A DNA stretch of 64,000 bases from the NCBI GenBank assembly GCA_030549495.1, contig JAUIRK010000693.1, positions 62,001-126,000 of the forward strand. Reading direction: 5' to 3'. Source of the stretch: Nectonema munidae. Lineage: Eukaryota; Nematomorpha; Nectonematoida; Nectonematidae. Positions 12,201 through 27,200 of the stretch are shown here, piece after piece (positions within the stretch are counted from its first letter, which is position 1; every line of letters begins with the position of its first letter). Both the position numbers and the translations under genes were made by a program. The notes beneath the pieces were generated by a model. The model saw only the letters and a program-made list of their open reading frames with translations, searched no databases and was not told where the DNA came from.

Positions 12201-15200
12201 GTGAAGAAGCTTCCAATAGTAGGATTGAAAAGCTCAAAGAAGAAGGAAAGTCTTTATCAAAGAGGGCCTTTGCGGGTATATTCGCGGAATCAGATGGAAA
12301 GAATCACAACACTCGCCTCGCAAACTCCAAATCAAGTGGAAGCACCTCTGTCGTCGCCTCTTCAAAGAAAAGCAACAAAGCGAGCAAAACTTCTTCCAAG
12401 TCGAAGAAAAGAGAAATGAACGAGAAGAAGAAAAGCACGCTTCGCCCTCCCTCCCCCCTGATCTACCCCAGTCCCATCAGCTTTTTGCAAAACGATGCGA
12501 ATAGCAATAGCAGCTGGTCTGAGATCGAGCCTTATGTCATTGCTTCTCATTGGTCATTGAAGGCACCGCTAACCAATGAAATGAAGCAGAGAATCGTCCT
12601 GAAGTACCTCGCTAATCTCGGCGATTATCTTGATCATCTAGGTTTGTTCATTTTTCTGTCCAGCCTAATTTTATTCGCATGCAATGCCTGCTGTATAAAA
12701 TCAATCTTCTATTTCAAGGGTGGTAAACATATGGGCCGTGAGCCTCATTTAACGCGCCAAGAGTTACAGTTTTTTTCTAAATACGCAAAGATTTGGACGC
12801 AAAGATTTGGAACTTTAGTTTTCCATTTTTACATGCCCTTTACAGCTGGAAATCGACTTACAATGTGATTCCCTGATTAAAAACAACGTTATTGATTGAT
12901 TGATTTTATCAGTATTTTGTTTCTAAATTTTGGAAAATAACTTTCTAAAAATTCAATGTATGTTTGGCACAACTTATCTTTGCAACCAAATATTTTCAGT
13001 GATGAATATTAAAAAGTCAAAGAACAGAACAAGACTAACAACTGATCATTGATAATAATTTGACAGTTTCTTCTGCTACGAATTTAACTCCTGATTTTGA
13101 TAGAATTATTAAGATAATACAAATTATCTTAATAATTTGTTTTGGATTAGGCTTAATAGTTTTTTTAGGATTTGTTTGAATGGGGCGTGAGTAAGGTTGG
13201 TTTGGTACTGGGTTTCGATAACTCAAGGTCTTGGGTTCGATCCCCCTTCGAACCTACTTTCTCATAGTTCGATACAAGCGGTGCAATTGTGCCTTCTTGA
13301 TGAAAACACCCCACGGTACCTTTACCTTAAGAGGAATCAAAATTATAACTATGAATCTTATATCCGAAAAAAATCAGACCTTGCTTTTTAACCATTGTGG
13401 TCCAAAAAAAATTAAACTAGATCGTGCATCTACTTTGATGAACATCTTTACGCAATTTTTTTGTGTAGGTAAAAGTTGTTTTCAAAATAAAAATACTTTA
13501 TTGTACAGGTTCTTATTTTCCAAGAAAACACTTAATTACTGTGCAAAGAACTTTCAGCAAAAATTACGTTATGGACAATATCTGTATATTATATCATCAA
13601 TTTGCCCCAAAGGATGGATTTTAATGATAGAATAATATATAGATGACTTTTCAAAGTGTTCACGGAAAAGATCTCTCCCAATTATTGACTTTAACGCTTT
13701 TCTTTAAGCGAGTGTGTTTGAAAACAACGTCCTCAAAATCCTTCTCGACTGCGTTGACTTCAACTGCACTTTTCCGACAGACGCCTGCGTTGCTCTGGAA
13801 ACGATGCGATACTTCTCCTCACTCTTCTGTCACAATAAGTTTTCCTACGAATTCATCAATGCTGGCGGACTGTCCAAACTCCTCAAAACCCACCGGCCTT
13901 CTCTCGCTGCCACTGGTTCCTCACTCTGTTTTTACTTTCTAGCTTATCACCAGGAGTCTTTGGAAAAGGTTCTTTTTTCCCTTTTTCTTTATCAAGCGTC
14001 TACAACTTTTTGATAATGGACTGACAAACCCTATAAAATGGTTGATTGTCAAAAAGCATTACTTTAAAAAAAATTTAATTTTGTACTTGGAAACCATTCT
14101 TTGCATAAGTTTGATTTTGTCAAGGTTTTCATTTCAAACTATATATAGCTTTTACTAAACACATTTACACTTTTATTCGAGCTCCAAAATAATTCTAATT
14201 TTCTAAATAATTCTTTCATTTTTCAACTGTTTTTATATTATCTTATTATCTATTTTAGATTTGTCAACTGCCACCCAAAACTATACAAGACTTAGTTGAG
14301 TAAGTGTGTCTCCCTTTATCATCTCTTGCACAATCAATCACTCCGTTTATTGTCGTTTAAGCATATGCATTTAGAACCCCTTTAGAATCCCTTTAGAGCC
14401 ATTTTTCTGTAAGTTGATAAGCAAACCTTCATTTCAGTAAAATATTTTCTGCCTCACTGACAATCTCTGCTTTATTTTTTTGATTTCATTTACAATAGCC
14501 TCTAATTTTTTAATAAAAAATATTTACGCTCGAAAAAATATATTATTATAACTTGTTAAATAAGGAACATGGATGTAATTTTTATATTCAATAACTATGC
14601 TCTTTGACAACTCTAAAAATTTTTTATGAGTTTTTGTAGCTTTGACTTTAAGAATTTTTTCCGCATCATTCAGAGAAGGCTTTAAACACGCATACCTTTT
14701 GAACTTTGAGACAAATGTGTTCGTGAGGTGAGAAATCTGTGAACTGAGAATCAAACATCCTGGTGTTTGTGATTTTGAAATTTAACTAATTGTTCGATAT
14801 AGAAGTTTATTTATTAACACCCATACTTTACTGAGGAAAATAATTACAAACAAATTTTTTTTTAAATTTAATTCTAGAATAAATTTTGTTTATATAAATA
14901 AATGGAAAAAAAATTATTTTTTTTAAATCTAATCATCATAATACTATCTAATGAAGATGTAATATAATTTATTACATCAATTTTTAACATAAACTCTATT
15001 ATCTTACTTCATTTGCTTAAAATCATTTACTTAAGAGATCATTTTCGAATTATGTGCTTGTTATTGCTTAACTCTGTCTCTCTATCAACTTCTTTAATCC
15101 CACTATCATAAAACTACTTCAAAAGATTATTATCTTAGTTGATTGTCGTAAACCTATTCTAAATATTCCATTGTATTTATCCTTGTCTGATTTCATAGTG

Positions 15201-18200
15201 CAGAAGGCGAATATTGTCAATGCCAACAATTTCATGAATATTTGAACTTTTACATCCATCAACCACTCTCTCATTCTACACCTTTTTTATCTTCCTCGTT
15301 TTCTAAATAAACAAGCTAATTTTTTTCATCTAAATAAAGAATTGGCAAGTTTTTAAATGGAAGTTTTAACAAATTTTACATCCTTTTTCCTTGATTTCTA
15401 AAGAATTTGCTTTTCTGGCTCAAATATCGCACTTTTTAAATATTTGAAATAATTTTACTTTTTAAAATTTTATCAAGATGCTTGTATTAATGTTTTTGAA
15501 ATTTTGAAGTCGAAAACATTTTCAATATCCCAACATAAAGCAAATAGAGTCAATGAAAAATTCTTTTCATTGAGTTTTTTCCCCAAATCTCTTTTATCTG
15601 CCCCATCTCCTCCTTTTAACGAACGATACCCTGTTCATTTCAATTTCTGTTTTAGTTATTCTCCATTCTTCATTATTATCAAATAAATTTTAAACCTTAT
15701 TTTGTCTTTTGCACGTTTTGCTAATAGAATTTTGTACTGTTATTAGAATCCAAAATTAAGAAATAAAATTTGAAAATTTTAAAAATACTTTAAAACAACT
15801 CGTCTACTTTTTATTTTATTTGGACAGTTTCAAAAATAAAGAAAATTATTATTTTTATTTATTTATAAAAGACCCTATATTAAATAAATAACAAGCATAC
15901 GTGTATATTAAAGGGTTTGCACAGGCTTTATTGTTCCTATTTTGAAATTTTCTATCGCCATTTATTAGTTAAAAAGGTATAGATCGGGGTACTTTTGTTT
16001 CTTTCTCAACCTCTGTTTGGCTCTTCGCCTCCATTCATTTGTATTATTTCTTCATGTAGTAGTGGATTCTTTTTTGCCTTTAAGGTACATTTTGTGGCTG
16101 ATGACGTGTTCTCACAATTCTGGACGCATCAATGCGCTCCTTTTTCTGGATGTCTCTCTCCACTACACCATCATTCTAGACACCTTTGACAAGAATGATG
16201 GTCTGCGTAAACTTTACAACGTTGTAAGAAATTTTGTTATCTTGGACCTTTTTATACGCCAACGCCACATGCATCTGAGCAAGATTACAGCAGCCGTTTT
16301 CCACATCACCATACGCATGCAACGGTCGACCTGTGAGGCTTTTATTTTGTTCTACTGCCCTCCAAATCTTGGCTCATTCTAAAACAAGTGATTTAGCATC
16401 TATTTTAGAGTTCATTCAAACTGATAATACATTCTTGTTTTACTAATTATTCAATATAATTATTAGCCTTCACATATAATATATATATATATGAATTGGT
16501 TTATTTTCTCTAATGAATCTGCCGACAGACAGACACGGATAGATTATTATAATCATGTTTATTTGGAAAATTTTTATATAATTTATACTTCTTCAAAAAT
16601 AAGCACTTTTTTATCTAAAAAAAGATAAACTTTTAAACAGATTTTGGGTTTCTTTCTGCGAACCTTTTGAAAATTTTTATATCTATAAAATAAAGAATTT
16701 TTAGCTTTTTCTTCACTTTTTAAGATGAAATGATTTCTCTCACGATGGATATCATGTCGTATTTTAAACTCTTAATTGTATCTCTTAAGCTCCATTTTTG
16801 ATAATATTTTATTTTAACTCAGTATTTCAACATTTCTTCCTCCTCTGGTCACTGTAAAGTAAGAAATTTTGGTTAGGAATTTAATTTGGCAAAATTAAAT
16901 TGCGCGAACTTAATTTCTAGATTTTCAAGTTTTTCTATATAAAATTTGTTTTATAACATTTGAAATCGTTCATACGTATAAAATTACAAATCACTCTAAT
17001 TTGCCTATTAAATGCTTATTTGTTTTTGAAGGATACTTCTCGAAATTTTGTTCGGGCTAAATTAGCCCCTTTCGGCATTGAATTTGAATCTCTCTCTGTT
17101 CTGCCTCTATTTTCTTCAATTTTACTATGCATTACTATTTTTCCTTAGCTAAGCACAATCGAAATACTCTACGATGAAGACAACTTGCTCGTTGGCGAAG
17201 AAAACTTTTTAAATAAGTACCAGTTGATGCGTTGTGCCGTTCTTGCTCTGCGGCGCTACATCAGCACTCACCACTACCTCCTGCAGCTCAAATACAATAC
17301 CGACTTCAATCCGGCTGACAGATTCAAGGTTCTTAGCAATGCTTATTTTATACTGCACACATCTCTCAACTGGGCCTTTAAGGAAAGTTTTTGGGGGTTC
17401 CGTGACAACAGAGCGATGATAAAAATTAATTCATTCACTTTTGGGTTTTTTCTTTCGATCATGCGTGTTTATCTTCATTTATACCTCGAATTGAGTGATT
17501 GTCAAGAGAAGACGGCCCTCCACTGAAAGAAATTGACCCACAGCTAAGAATAGCATATTTATAACTTAGGAAATAGATATACATGTATAGTTTTTTATAT
17601 ATAGGAACAAATTTAATTTTTTTTATTATTTTTTCCATAAAATTTTAAAAAGTTTAGGCATGCATTTTTCCATTTGCATAGCATTTGATTCAAAAATTAG
17701 ACGTAAGACTTGACTTTTTAGATTTTTTATTGTTTTGGCACAATAACCTTCTTTTTGGCCCTTCCACTAAAGAAATAATAAAAAAGGCCTGAAATTTAAA
17801 CGCGTGCGTTTATTTTCCAAAAATTGGAAGCCATATTATTAGTAAAATATGCTTCATTTATGCAGATTCATCTTTAAAAAAATTCATTTTTAAAGTTAGC
17901 CAGTTAGAAGTTTGTTAGTATTATTGAAGCATAATTTATTTGTTTAAATAGCGTTAAAATCAACTTTAAAAAAGGGTAACAGATAAACACGAGTAAAAAG
18001 TTAAGGCGACATTTGGTGTAAAAGTTTAAGAGAGGTGCGATTTTTTTTATATTGAATATTTGCTCGTGGTGAAGTTTTGAGAATTGATCTTTTAAATTTT
18101 ATTTTTTTGTCAAAAATCAATTAACAGGTAGAAGATGCAGTTTACATACATTTTTAGTTATCCCATGAACAAAGTGAATCTTGCATTCTGATTCAAAATC

Positions 18201-21200
18201 AAACAAATTTGGATATAAAACTTTTCGCTTTTTTTTGTTCATTATTTTTCAAAGAAAACTTATCTTAAGTCATATTAAGTTTACTTGGAGTAAAAGAATG
18301 GCGAGTTTTTTGAAAAAGCTTAAATCCATTTACCCTTACGATACTTTGTTTCTAAAGGTTTTCAAATCATTCTTTTATAAAATTGTCTTTACTTTTCAGC
18401 CGATATTTCACATAACTCAGTCTTCATTGGAAAAACTTGCAAATCACAAAGGACAGAATATTTTGGTCACAAAAGAAGCCTATTATAATTGGAAGCCATC
18501 ACAAGAAATTGTTAAATATGGCGGAATCAAGCTTTTACTCAAACTCTTGATTCAAGCAAAGAATTGGTGTATCCATGGAAGGTAAAACTCTTTTTTCTAC
18601 TCTGTATATTTTTTTTACGAGGTTAATGAAATACACTCTTATGTTACAGAGGTTGGGGGTTTCCATTCTGAGCTTTGGGGTTTTGGATGGTGCAGGAGTC
18701 GGGAGTGGAAATTTCATAAAAGCTGATGTGGAAATGGGAGTCGAAGTCAAATTTTCTCAAACAAATATTCATTTTGGATACGAATCTAAGTATTCCAAAA
18801 GTTCTGTAGGTGCTGACAGTTTGCTTTGAAATCTTTTTGACGTTGAGTTATATTATATTTCATGAAATTTAAATTAAGAATATTTTTCCTTTTCCTTGAG
18901 TGAGTACTATCTAAGTAACCTTAACAATTATTGTTATTTTTAGTTTAATTTTTTTCTACCTCCCCGAATCTGATAAACCATGCACTGATGCATTTGTTAG
19001 CCTTAAGGTAGTAGAGCGCTCAATCGCTTCAGCTTTGTCTGCGGGCATTCCAGCCAATAACGTTGCTACTGTTTCGACAGTAGGGCTAGGAAGAACCATT
19101 TCAAGTTAGCGGCAAACATCCCTGTCTGAGAGATTTGGAAGGTAGGGGCTATACCTTCGACTTGGTATCTAGAGAACTCTTGAATCTGTTTTTGGTCGTG
19201 AAGATAAGCGTGATAGTAGAGCAGTCCGATGTACACTGTTTCAGGGAAGGATCTGACCCTCTGTCTTTCTGAAATCACGGCCTTCAAGCCAGAATACGGA
19301 GCAACGTGAATTAGATTTGCTGCAACAGGTAAGCTAGGCTGATCAAGGATTTTGGAAGAGACTGGATTGATAGCTCGAGAGGTTTTATTATGAGTGAGCT
19401 TTAGGTAGTTCTTTGAAAGGCCTCATAAACGAGCCTTGCCTATTCAAAGTATGCATCGTCATCATGGAATCACTCTTGATAACCGACAAAGGAGCGAGAT
19501 CATATCTTTTATAATAGGCCTTCAAGAACAACATGCAGCCGACAGCCACTTGGTGTCGCATAATAAAGAACTTTGAAGTTTATTATAGAAAAAAACTAGC
19601 ATTGGATAGACTAAATGCTGCAGAAACGAATTCAAGTTTGAAATTGACTGTGATATGCTTTAATAGCTTCCAAGCCAGCGTGGAAATCTGTTAATAAAAA
19701 ACAATAAAAAATTGCTTCTAAAAATGTTGTTTTGTATCGAAATCTGATGAAGAGTGAAGGGAATAGTAATTCAGAATCTAGTCAAAATATTGAACCTGAC
19801 AAAATTTCGAAAAATATCTCAAATTGTTGAACAAAGATTTAGATGATGTAAATTATTATATATAACTTAACCTTTATAGAATTTAAGTTTGATAAGTTTA
19901 ACTTTATATATGGAGTACACAGTTATCCAAAATAACGTATATTTTCCATTTTTGATGGGATAATTTTCTATTCCACTTTTTCATAAAGTCTTCAAATATG
20001 ATAGAAGTCATCCAAGCTCTTTTATTTGCAACATAATCAATGGGCAGGTGTTTAACGCTAACAAAAGCTCTTGGTCTTTTCAAAAGGCCTATTCTTAACA
20101 AAAGTAACTTTTCACTAGCCTCCATATTAAAGCAAAGAACTAAGGACAAACTAGATTTTAATTGTTTTCCTCCATGATATTCTGTCTGTTTGAAAAATCC
20201 AAACATTTTTGAGGAAGTAAATCCCAAGACAAGGTTGTTTCATCAAAATTAAAACGTTTTTGGTTCATACGCTAAAAGAATTTGTTTCAATTCAATTTTA
20301 ACCCGGTCTGTTTATCAATGCCTGACTTGGAATTGCAAGTTCACCAAATTTTATAACTTTTTTTAAAGCTGTCAATCCAGCATTGCGAAATTGAATTTGG
20401 ATTTTCATAAAGTCTCCAGCAATTTATTTTGCTTTTTCTAATAAAATTTCTCCATCAATTCTTAAATCAGGTCTATCATGATAACTTTTAAGCCATTTAA
20501 TAAGACGTTGTTTTCAATGAATTGATGAATCTCAAATTTTTCTTTATAACTTTTTGTAGTTTTCTTTAGTTCTGGAGAAGACATTTTAAAATGTTAGTTA
20601 AAAAATAGAATAATAAATTCTGCATGTCTTATGCATTTATTGCAATATAAGCTATGATTTCCAGTTTGCCAAATGCGCTTGTGGTTTTATTAAAGTTCAT
20701 TCATTTAGACAAGTAGTTCTCTTTTTCAACCTATGTCTTTTGTATCCTATATAACTGTGAATACCACATGAAACTCGAAAGAGTAGCTTCTAATTACTCG
20801 CTTAATTTGCCATCTGAATAACCAACTTTGTTACTGGCTCTCAACTAACTAACCAACAATGAACCTAGAATTACTTTTAAAATATTTTTAAGTAAAACTA
20901 ATCCAATGTATGGATCATCTGTTTTACAAACTTGTCGTTTATTGAACTATGTAATTTATATTTTAATTTGTTTGATTTGTCATGTTGCACATTTTTTGCT
21001 TCAAATCGCTCTATCATCATTCTTAATAGATTGATTATAATATACGAGATAAAATCTATATTTTTAGCTTTTTGTGTGGGAACCCATCATAAATATTATT
21101 GACAAAACAAGATTTATAGAACTATAATTTCCTATAATTTTTTATAGGGTTGAGTTAATGAGAAATTGCCTCCTAGTTCTTTTCCACCTGACTCACATGC

Positions 21201-24200
21201 AACAAAAAGCACAGATGTTGTTAACGGATTCTGACAAATTTTTCACTTCTCAAGAATTCTCTAAAACGTGTAATGGAATCAACATTATAGTGCGTTGTGC
21301 CGAAGGATCTCTCAGCATCGACTCTGAACTACAGAAGATCGCGCTAAAGATCATCAACAACTGCGTCTCTGATTTTTCTTACCACCCACACTCCAAAAGC
21401 GTTCATCAGGTACGTCATTCCAAATTGTAGAAAGGAGAAGGCAGGTGGGTTTATAAAACATAAGGGATTTTCTCGCAATTTAATATTTAAAAAATGTGAA
21501 TTACATAATGAGTTGACCCTAACTAAAGTATTTTAATTGGATAGACAATTCATAAACGAACTACCATTTTTTCGCTCAAACTGCCTAATTTGGCCAAAGT
21601 CGAAGAACAGAAAAAGTAAAATGTTATACATATAGGTATGAGCGGAGATTGTTTCTGTACACTACATATGTTGTGGAAAACGTTTGATATCAACATGTTT
21701 TTTTATTGTCAATACAAAATATTTTGTTAGTTAGCTTAGTTGTTTTTATTTAATTCTGTGTGTCTTTCCTTGAAATGTAACAATGGTTATAAATTAGACC
21801 AATTATCACTAGAATAGAATGGCCCATATTTTAATCTGGTTCCAAACTAATTTGTATATGATTTTAGCACACGCCCAGCCTATCTGTGAAAAATAACCGA
21901 AAATCGATTGATAATAATAATTATAACACAAAAATGGGAACTAGTGAAACCGAGATTCAATCAAAGATTTGGAAATCTTTCAGAACCAATAACGCCATCA
22001 TGTTCCTACTTAAACTCCTCTGGCAAAAAACACCCATCATTGACGCCGACGAAATTCGCTTCCTGGCTTGCAAAGTAAGAAATTGTTTTGTCATCTCTAA
22101 CTTACTTCTCTTACCCAGCTTAGTGTAGCAAGCGTAGACTCTTCTTGATTTAAAAATTTACTTCCAGTTTTAAAAAATCTGTCTTAGCGCATTCATTATT
22201 CATTCAACAGTATAGCAGTTTTTTCAGATACCATTGCTACACTTTATAAAGGTTTGAAAATGAATTTGAAATAAAAGATTCTTTATAGTTTAGAGATTTA
22301 GACAGTTAGCCAAAGTTTATGTTCAACGCTTATATCAGTGGAGTCAAGTGTTTATCTTTGAAGAAAACGCGCTCTATTTTCAATGTTCTATGGATGATAT
22401 TTTAACAAAATTTTTGAGTAAATAATTTATCTTTGAAAATAAATGTAAACTGATTGTTTAAAAAAAAGATAAAAAATTTTTTTTTTGAAAATATTTTTGA
22501 TAAAATACTATTGTGTTTTTAAGTTTTAAAAATTAAGAAAAACTCTAGAAAAATCATTCTTAATAAAAGCTTAATAAATTTTTTATATAAAAGGTTAAAG
22601 ATTGTGAAGTGATTTTTTCTTTTTATCGTTTATTTTAACCTTATTGGTCTAAAAAACTTAAAAAAAAATTTTTTTTAATTGTAATAAATGGATTTTTTTA
22701 TTTTCAAAAAAGGGCTTTATGGACTTTTGTTCACCCTGCTCACAAATAAATTTTTTATATTTTTTGTATTTTTTAATTTTTAACTAATTAATTTTTTATA
22801 TTCTTTGAAAGCGATTTTATGCTTTTAAATTTTGTTTATTAAACGTGTCGAAGTATTTTTTATTAGTTCCAATATCTTGACTAGGACACACTTTGTCGTA
22901 TATCTATCTCTGATGTATCAGATATCAAAATTCAAATTCATGCTTTCGGGTGGGTATGGGATTTCGAGGTTATTTTTGATAAAATCAAAGTTTTTCCATC
23001 ACAACTTCCTATTTTATTTTTAGTAGAGCCTTCTCTAGAGTCATAAAAACAAAAGCAAATATGATAAGATAATAATGACAACTTACAATAAATCAAGCAT
23101 TAACTGTTTTACAGCTATCTACTTTACTCATGATTTTGCTCTGTATGAGAAAAAGAGCGTATATGCATGTATCATCCAATAAGACATTTTTTATTATAGA
23201 TTATTTTTTATGCAAAAAATTTATTTCTTGTTAATGCGCAAGTAATGCTCGTTTTTTAATTCATCCGCGATTTCGGGCGCATATGTAGATCTCAAAATTA
23301 AATTGGATGGTCTGTATTTTCCGGTGCAAATTGGGATATCGAATACATCACGAATATATATAAACTCTTGTTTTATTTTATCCTATGGTATTTTTATATG
23401 CGATTCCCTATCGCGCTCTGTTTGTAAGCTAAGCAAACATAAAGTCTACTTCAACAAAATTATACTATTTACTAGGCTCTTTGTGGGATGGCTCAAAGCG
23501 AATCCATTGCTCACATCCTTTCCAAACTTCCTCAATTTAATGATGACAAATTCAAGAAATTGACCAAACAGCCCATCTTGATTGACAACTTGAATATCCA
23601 CTTACAGTTTTGTAACTACGCAAATCAACTTTTTCATCGAATCAAAAGGTTTTATTCTCTTCTCTCACATTATCTATCTTTTAGCATTTACTATTATGAG
23701 TATATACAATGGCACAACCAAAAATTCCCTAAAGATGGAGCATGACAAAAATACTTCTATCCTATTCAAGAATAAATTGAATTTATTAAATATCTTCAGA
23801 AACATTATTTAAAATTTGAAGTAAAGAAAAGTCATTCATTCAGCAGCTAAGTAATGATCTTTAAAGAAATTAATTCTTGGATATAATTCCATATATCACT
23901 TGACTTCTTTCTCATACTAAAGATATTCCTCTTTTTCTCTATTGGAGATCTCAAAAGCATAAAGCTTAAAGGTTAAGTGTACTTTTATGGTCTTGAAAAC
24001 TTTTCTACTCATATTTGAGTCGCTACTAGTCTTTCTTTCTCAGGATCATTCCTTCATTTTAAACATTTTTTCCTACCGAGATTTAAAATTTTTTATTTGA
24101 TTGTTTTAAAAGTAAAATCTATTTTTATTTGATTGTTTTTTATCGTTAAAGCTACAATAATATAAGAAATGTTTTCTTCAATAAAGAAATCAATATCATT

Positions 24201-27200
24201 GAAGAAGCTTGCATAGAATCAAAAATATTTCTAAAAATTAGCTCCAAATCTTTTGTCACAATCAAAAAATCCCCTTCCCATAAAAACTAGCAGAATTTCT
24301 TTCATACCTTCTACGTTAACTTTTAGTCGTATAAAGAGCAATTTCAATACCTTTCTGGTATTCATTTATTTAGATACTTTGTTATTGTGATAGTTTTTTT
24401 TATTGGAAATTGACTTTTTTTATTCCTTATTTGCACATTTTTTTCTTGCTAAAATTTTTGAAGTAAGATTAAATAAATATTTGGGAAAAAAAACTTATAA
24501 TTTTGCCCTAAATTACTGGGAAATCGCTGGAAAAAAGTTGCGACTCATATGGTATTAAACACTGTTTAAAGTTTGAACGAAGGAGTGAACCATCTTTTTG
24601 TTGTCAAGTTGGATATAAATGGTAAAACGAGACACGGATGTCAATAAAGTAGTAACTGTTTTTAAATTCATTTGTAAACATTTTAAAATTTCAAGTTATT
24701 CATCTTTTATTTTTGTGATCTTGAAGAGATGTCTGCGCCTACTATTTTGGGTTTGTGCATTTGCTTGTAAATGATATTTCACCTAAAAAAGTCAAAATTT
24801 GTTTGATGCATGTAGTTAAACTTTGTTTTATAAGAATATAAAATAATTATATAGGCTACTTTACTGTAGTACCCAAAAATGTTTGTTTTATTATCCAATA
24901 AATTGATTCATATTTTTCCTTCATTATAATTAAAATACATTTATAAAAATATTCTTTTTCGAAATCAATTATTTTTCAAACTTAAGGAATAAAATGGTTC
25001 ATTAATTTTCTGGTAAATTTTTGTTTTATACGTTTTTATCATGCTAACCTAAATTGACATAAATTATAATATTTGTATCTATTTGTAATTGGAAATTATA
25101 ATTACCTTGAAATCGCTTAGTCTATGAATGGAGTTTTCTTTTACTTATTCCTTCTTTAACATTTTGATCACTCCAATTTTTGGATAGAAAACATCTTATC
25201 AGAGATGGGCATGATCTATTAGACAAAAAATCTCCAATCTTCCTAACTTACAACGAAAAAGAGCGAGATAGATTGATCTACAACCAACTTATTTCCTCTG
25301 GCTACTACGAGGCTGCCAAAGCTCTCATGATCGCTTCTAATTTTGGTACTTTTTTTATCTTTTATATATTTATTTTTGGATTATCAGTTTTGCCCCCCCC
25401 CGTACTTGAAGTGAAGGACGGGCAAATTTAAACAATCAAGTCTTTTATTCTAGAAATCAAATATATAACATCTTTATCCCTAGATGTTCGTTTTATGTAA
25501 TGCTTTCTTTTTTTTATCGCTAATTTATTTAAATTTAAAGTTTGTAGAATATTTCTTCCAAAAATTTTAAACCTTCAATTTCTATTTAAAATGGCCAGAT
25601 TAAAATTTTCAGCTACATAGCTATCATTTCATAGACCCATATCCTAAATAAATTTTCAAACAATTTGCTTTACTGACTGAAAATATTTGTAGGTAGAATA
25701 TGAAGATAGAGGATTTTTGTTTTTCTGTGTTACTAATCAAGCTTGGTAGCATTTCGTTGCTAAAAATTTTAAATTTTAATTTTAAGCAACAATGCATTTC
25801 AGTACAGAGTAATCAATCCACCTAACCCTTTCCTTTGATATGAACCAGGTTTGTTGGCAATTAGTGAGATGAGAGGCTAAGAAATATCTTTAAAAATTCA
25901 CCTTCCTAAAGATTTACAAAAGAGATCATTTTTAGTCATGGTATAAAACCTTCACTTGGTTAGAGTATAGCATATCTAATAGACTATATACAAATAGATT
26001 GTGGCCATCCGTTCCAATAACTGGTAAATGGCAATAAGGAGGGATAAAGACTTAATTACATCTAATGAGTAGTGATATATCATATATGAATGATTTTGTT
26101 CCCTTGTTAAGCTTGAAGAGTGGTTCACAAACTTTCTAAAAAAAATCGGCTTAGCGGTCTAACTATAATTTTTTAATAGCTCGGGGACTCATTTAAAAAA
26201 AATAAATCAACATATAAACTACTGTACTAAAAAATTTACACAATTATTTATTTAAAAATTGTCTGAACAATCCAAATCTCAATGGGATGGATGGCATCTG
26301 CTTTGTCTAAACCAGTTTGTCTAAATTTGGTTTTGTTTTAGCCACTGCAACTTTCATAATAAACTGTTCTTTAAAATGAAGTCTTCTGAGGCCAGATTAC
26401 TAATCGAAATTATAAACGGGTTTTTGATAATTTTTTAGTATTTTTCAAATTTTTGTAGATTAAGAAATTAAAGCAGAAATTTCTTGGCGTGCTACATGGT
26501 GTTTTATGGCCTCCAGGATATTTTTATTAATGAAATCTTATTTTCAACAAATATTTTCCAAAATCGAGCAAAATTTTTCTTGTCAAAAAATGCAATTATC
26601 CCAGGTTCATTTCCAAAGCGGACATTTCTTATTACAATGTAGTACTCTGATCTCTTTTCCTTGCACCCCATAAAGCAATTCATATATTCAAATATGTTCA
26701 CTAAAAATGATAGAAATATGCTAAAACGGACCTCAGAAAATTTCTACATGCATGTCGTCTAGTTTGCTTTCCAGAAATTGCTGCATTTCTTTCCATAGTA
26801 AGTCGCTTGGAAAATTTTCCTTTGGAAAGCCACCTCACGTTTGAGTGCAGCAAGAGTTTTTAAAATTGAAAACTAATCAGTTTTGAAGCATTTGATTTAA
26901 TGAAATACACTGTTTTTTTCATGACTTCATTGAAAACATTTTTCAAGCCATCGGGTATGGTTTTATGGCTCGGCGCACTGCGTACCAATTACACCTGGAG
27001 ATTTTTGCTTAGCCAGATTTGGACTTAATACCATGTGCTATAAAAAAATTTATCGCTTTGTCAAATGCTTCACTTGCAGTTGTTCTAATGATGAGTTTCG
27101 CAAAATAAAAAATTGTCTAATAGGTTCTTGTCATATACAAATTGTACGTAAACACAAGGCTGAGACAAGTTTGCAGCATCCATCGTTTCATCAATCTGAG

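Larger units (their letters stand above)
13969..18399 (+). other. DCAF1 introns 7-10 (excluding exons 8-10)
   Basis: AT-rich introns with no recognised transposase. A minus-strand frame of 76 codons at 14524-14754 has no family resemblance I can name. There is an (AT)n run near 16482. Confidence 0.5.

Noticed and set aside
13231-13635. A 134-codon frame, and GGTTCGATCCC as a tRNA gene
   Set aside because: The frame crosses the SINE body and the DCAF1 intron. The tRNA-like part lacks a foldable acceptor and anticodon arm.
17185-17526. Extension of DCAF1 exon 10 to 17523
   Set aside because: Homology stops at the donor near 17328, and using it keeps phase with exon 11.
18575-18829. Glycine-rich frame just after exon 11 as an extra DCAF1 exon
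   Set aside because: Exon 11 joins exon 12 in phase with full homology. This segment has no counterpart in the family.
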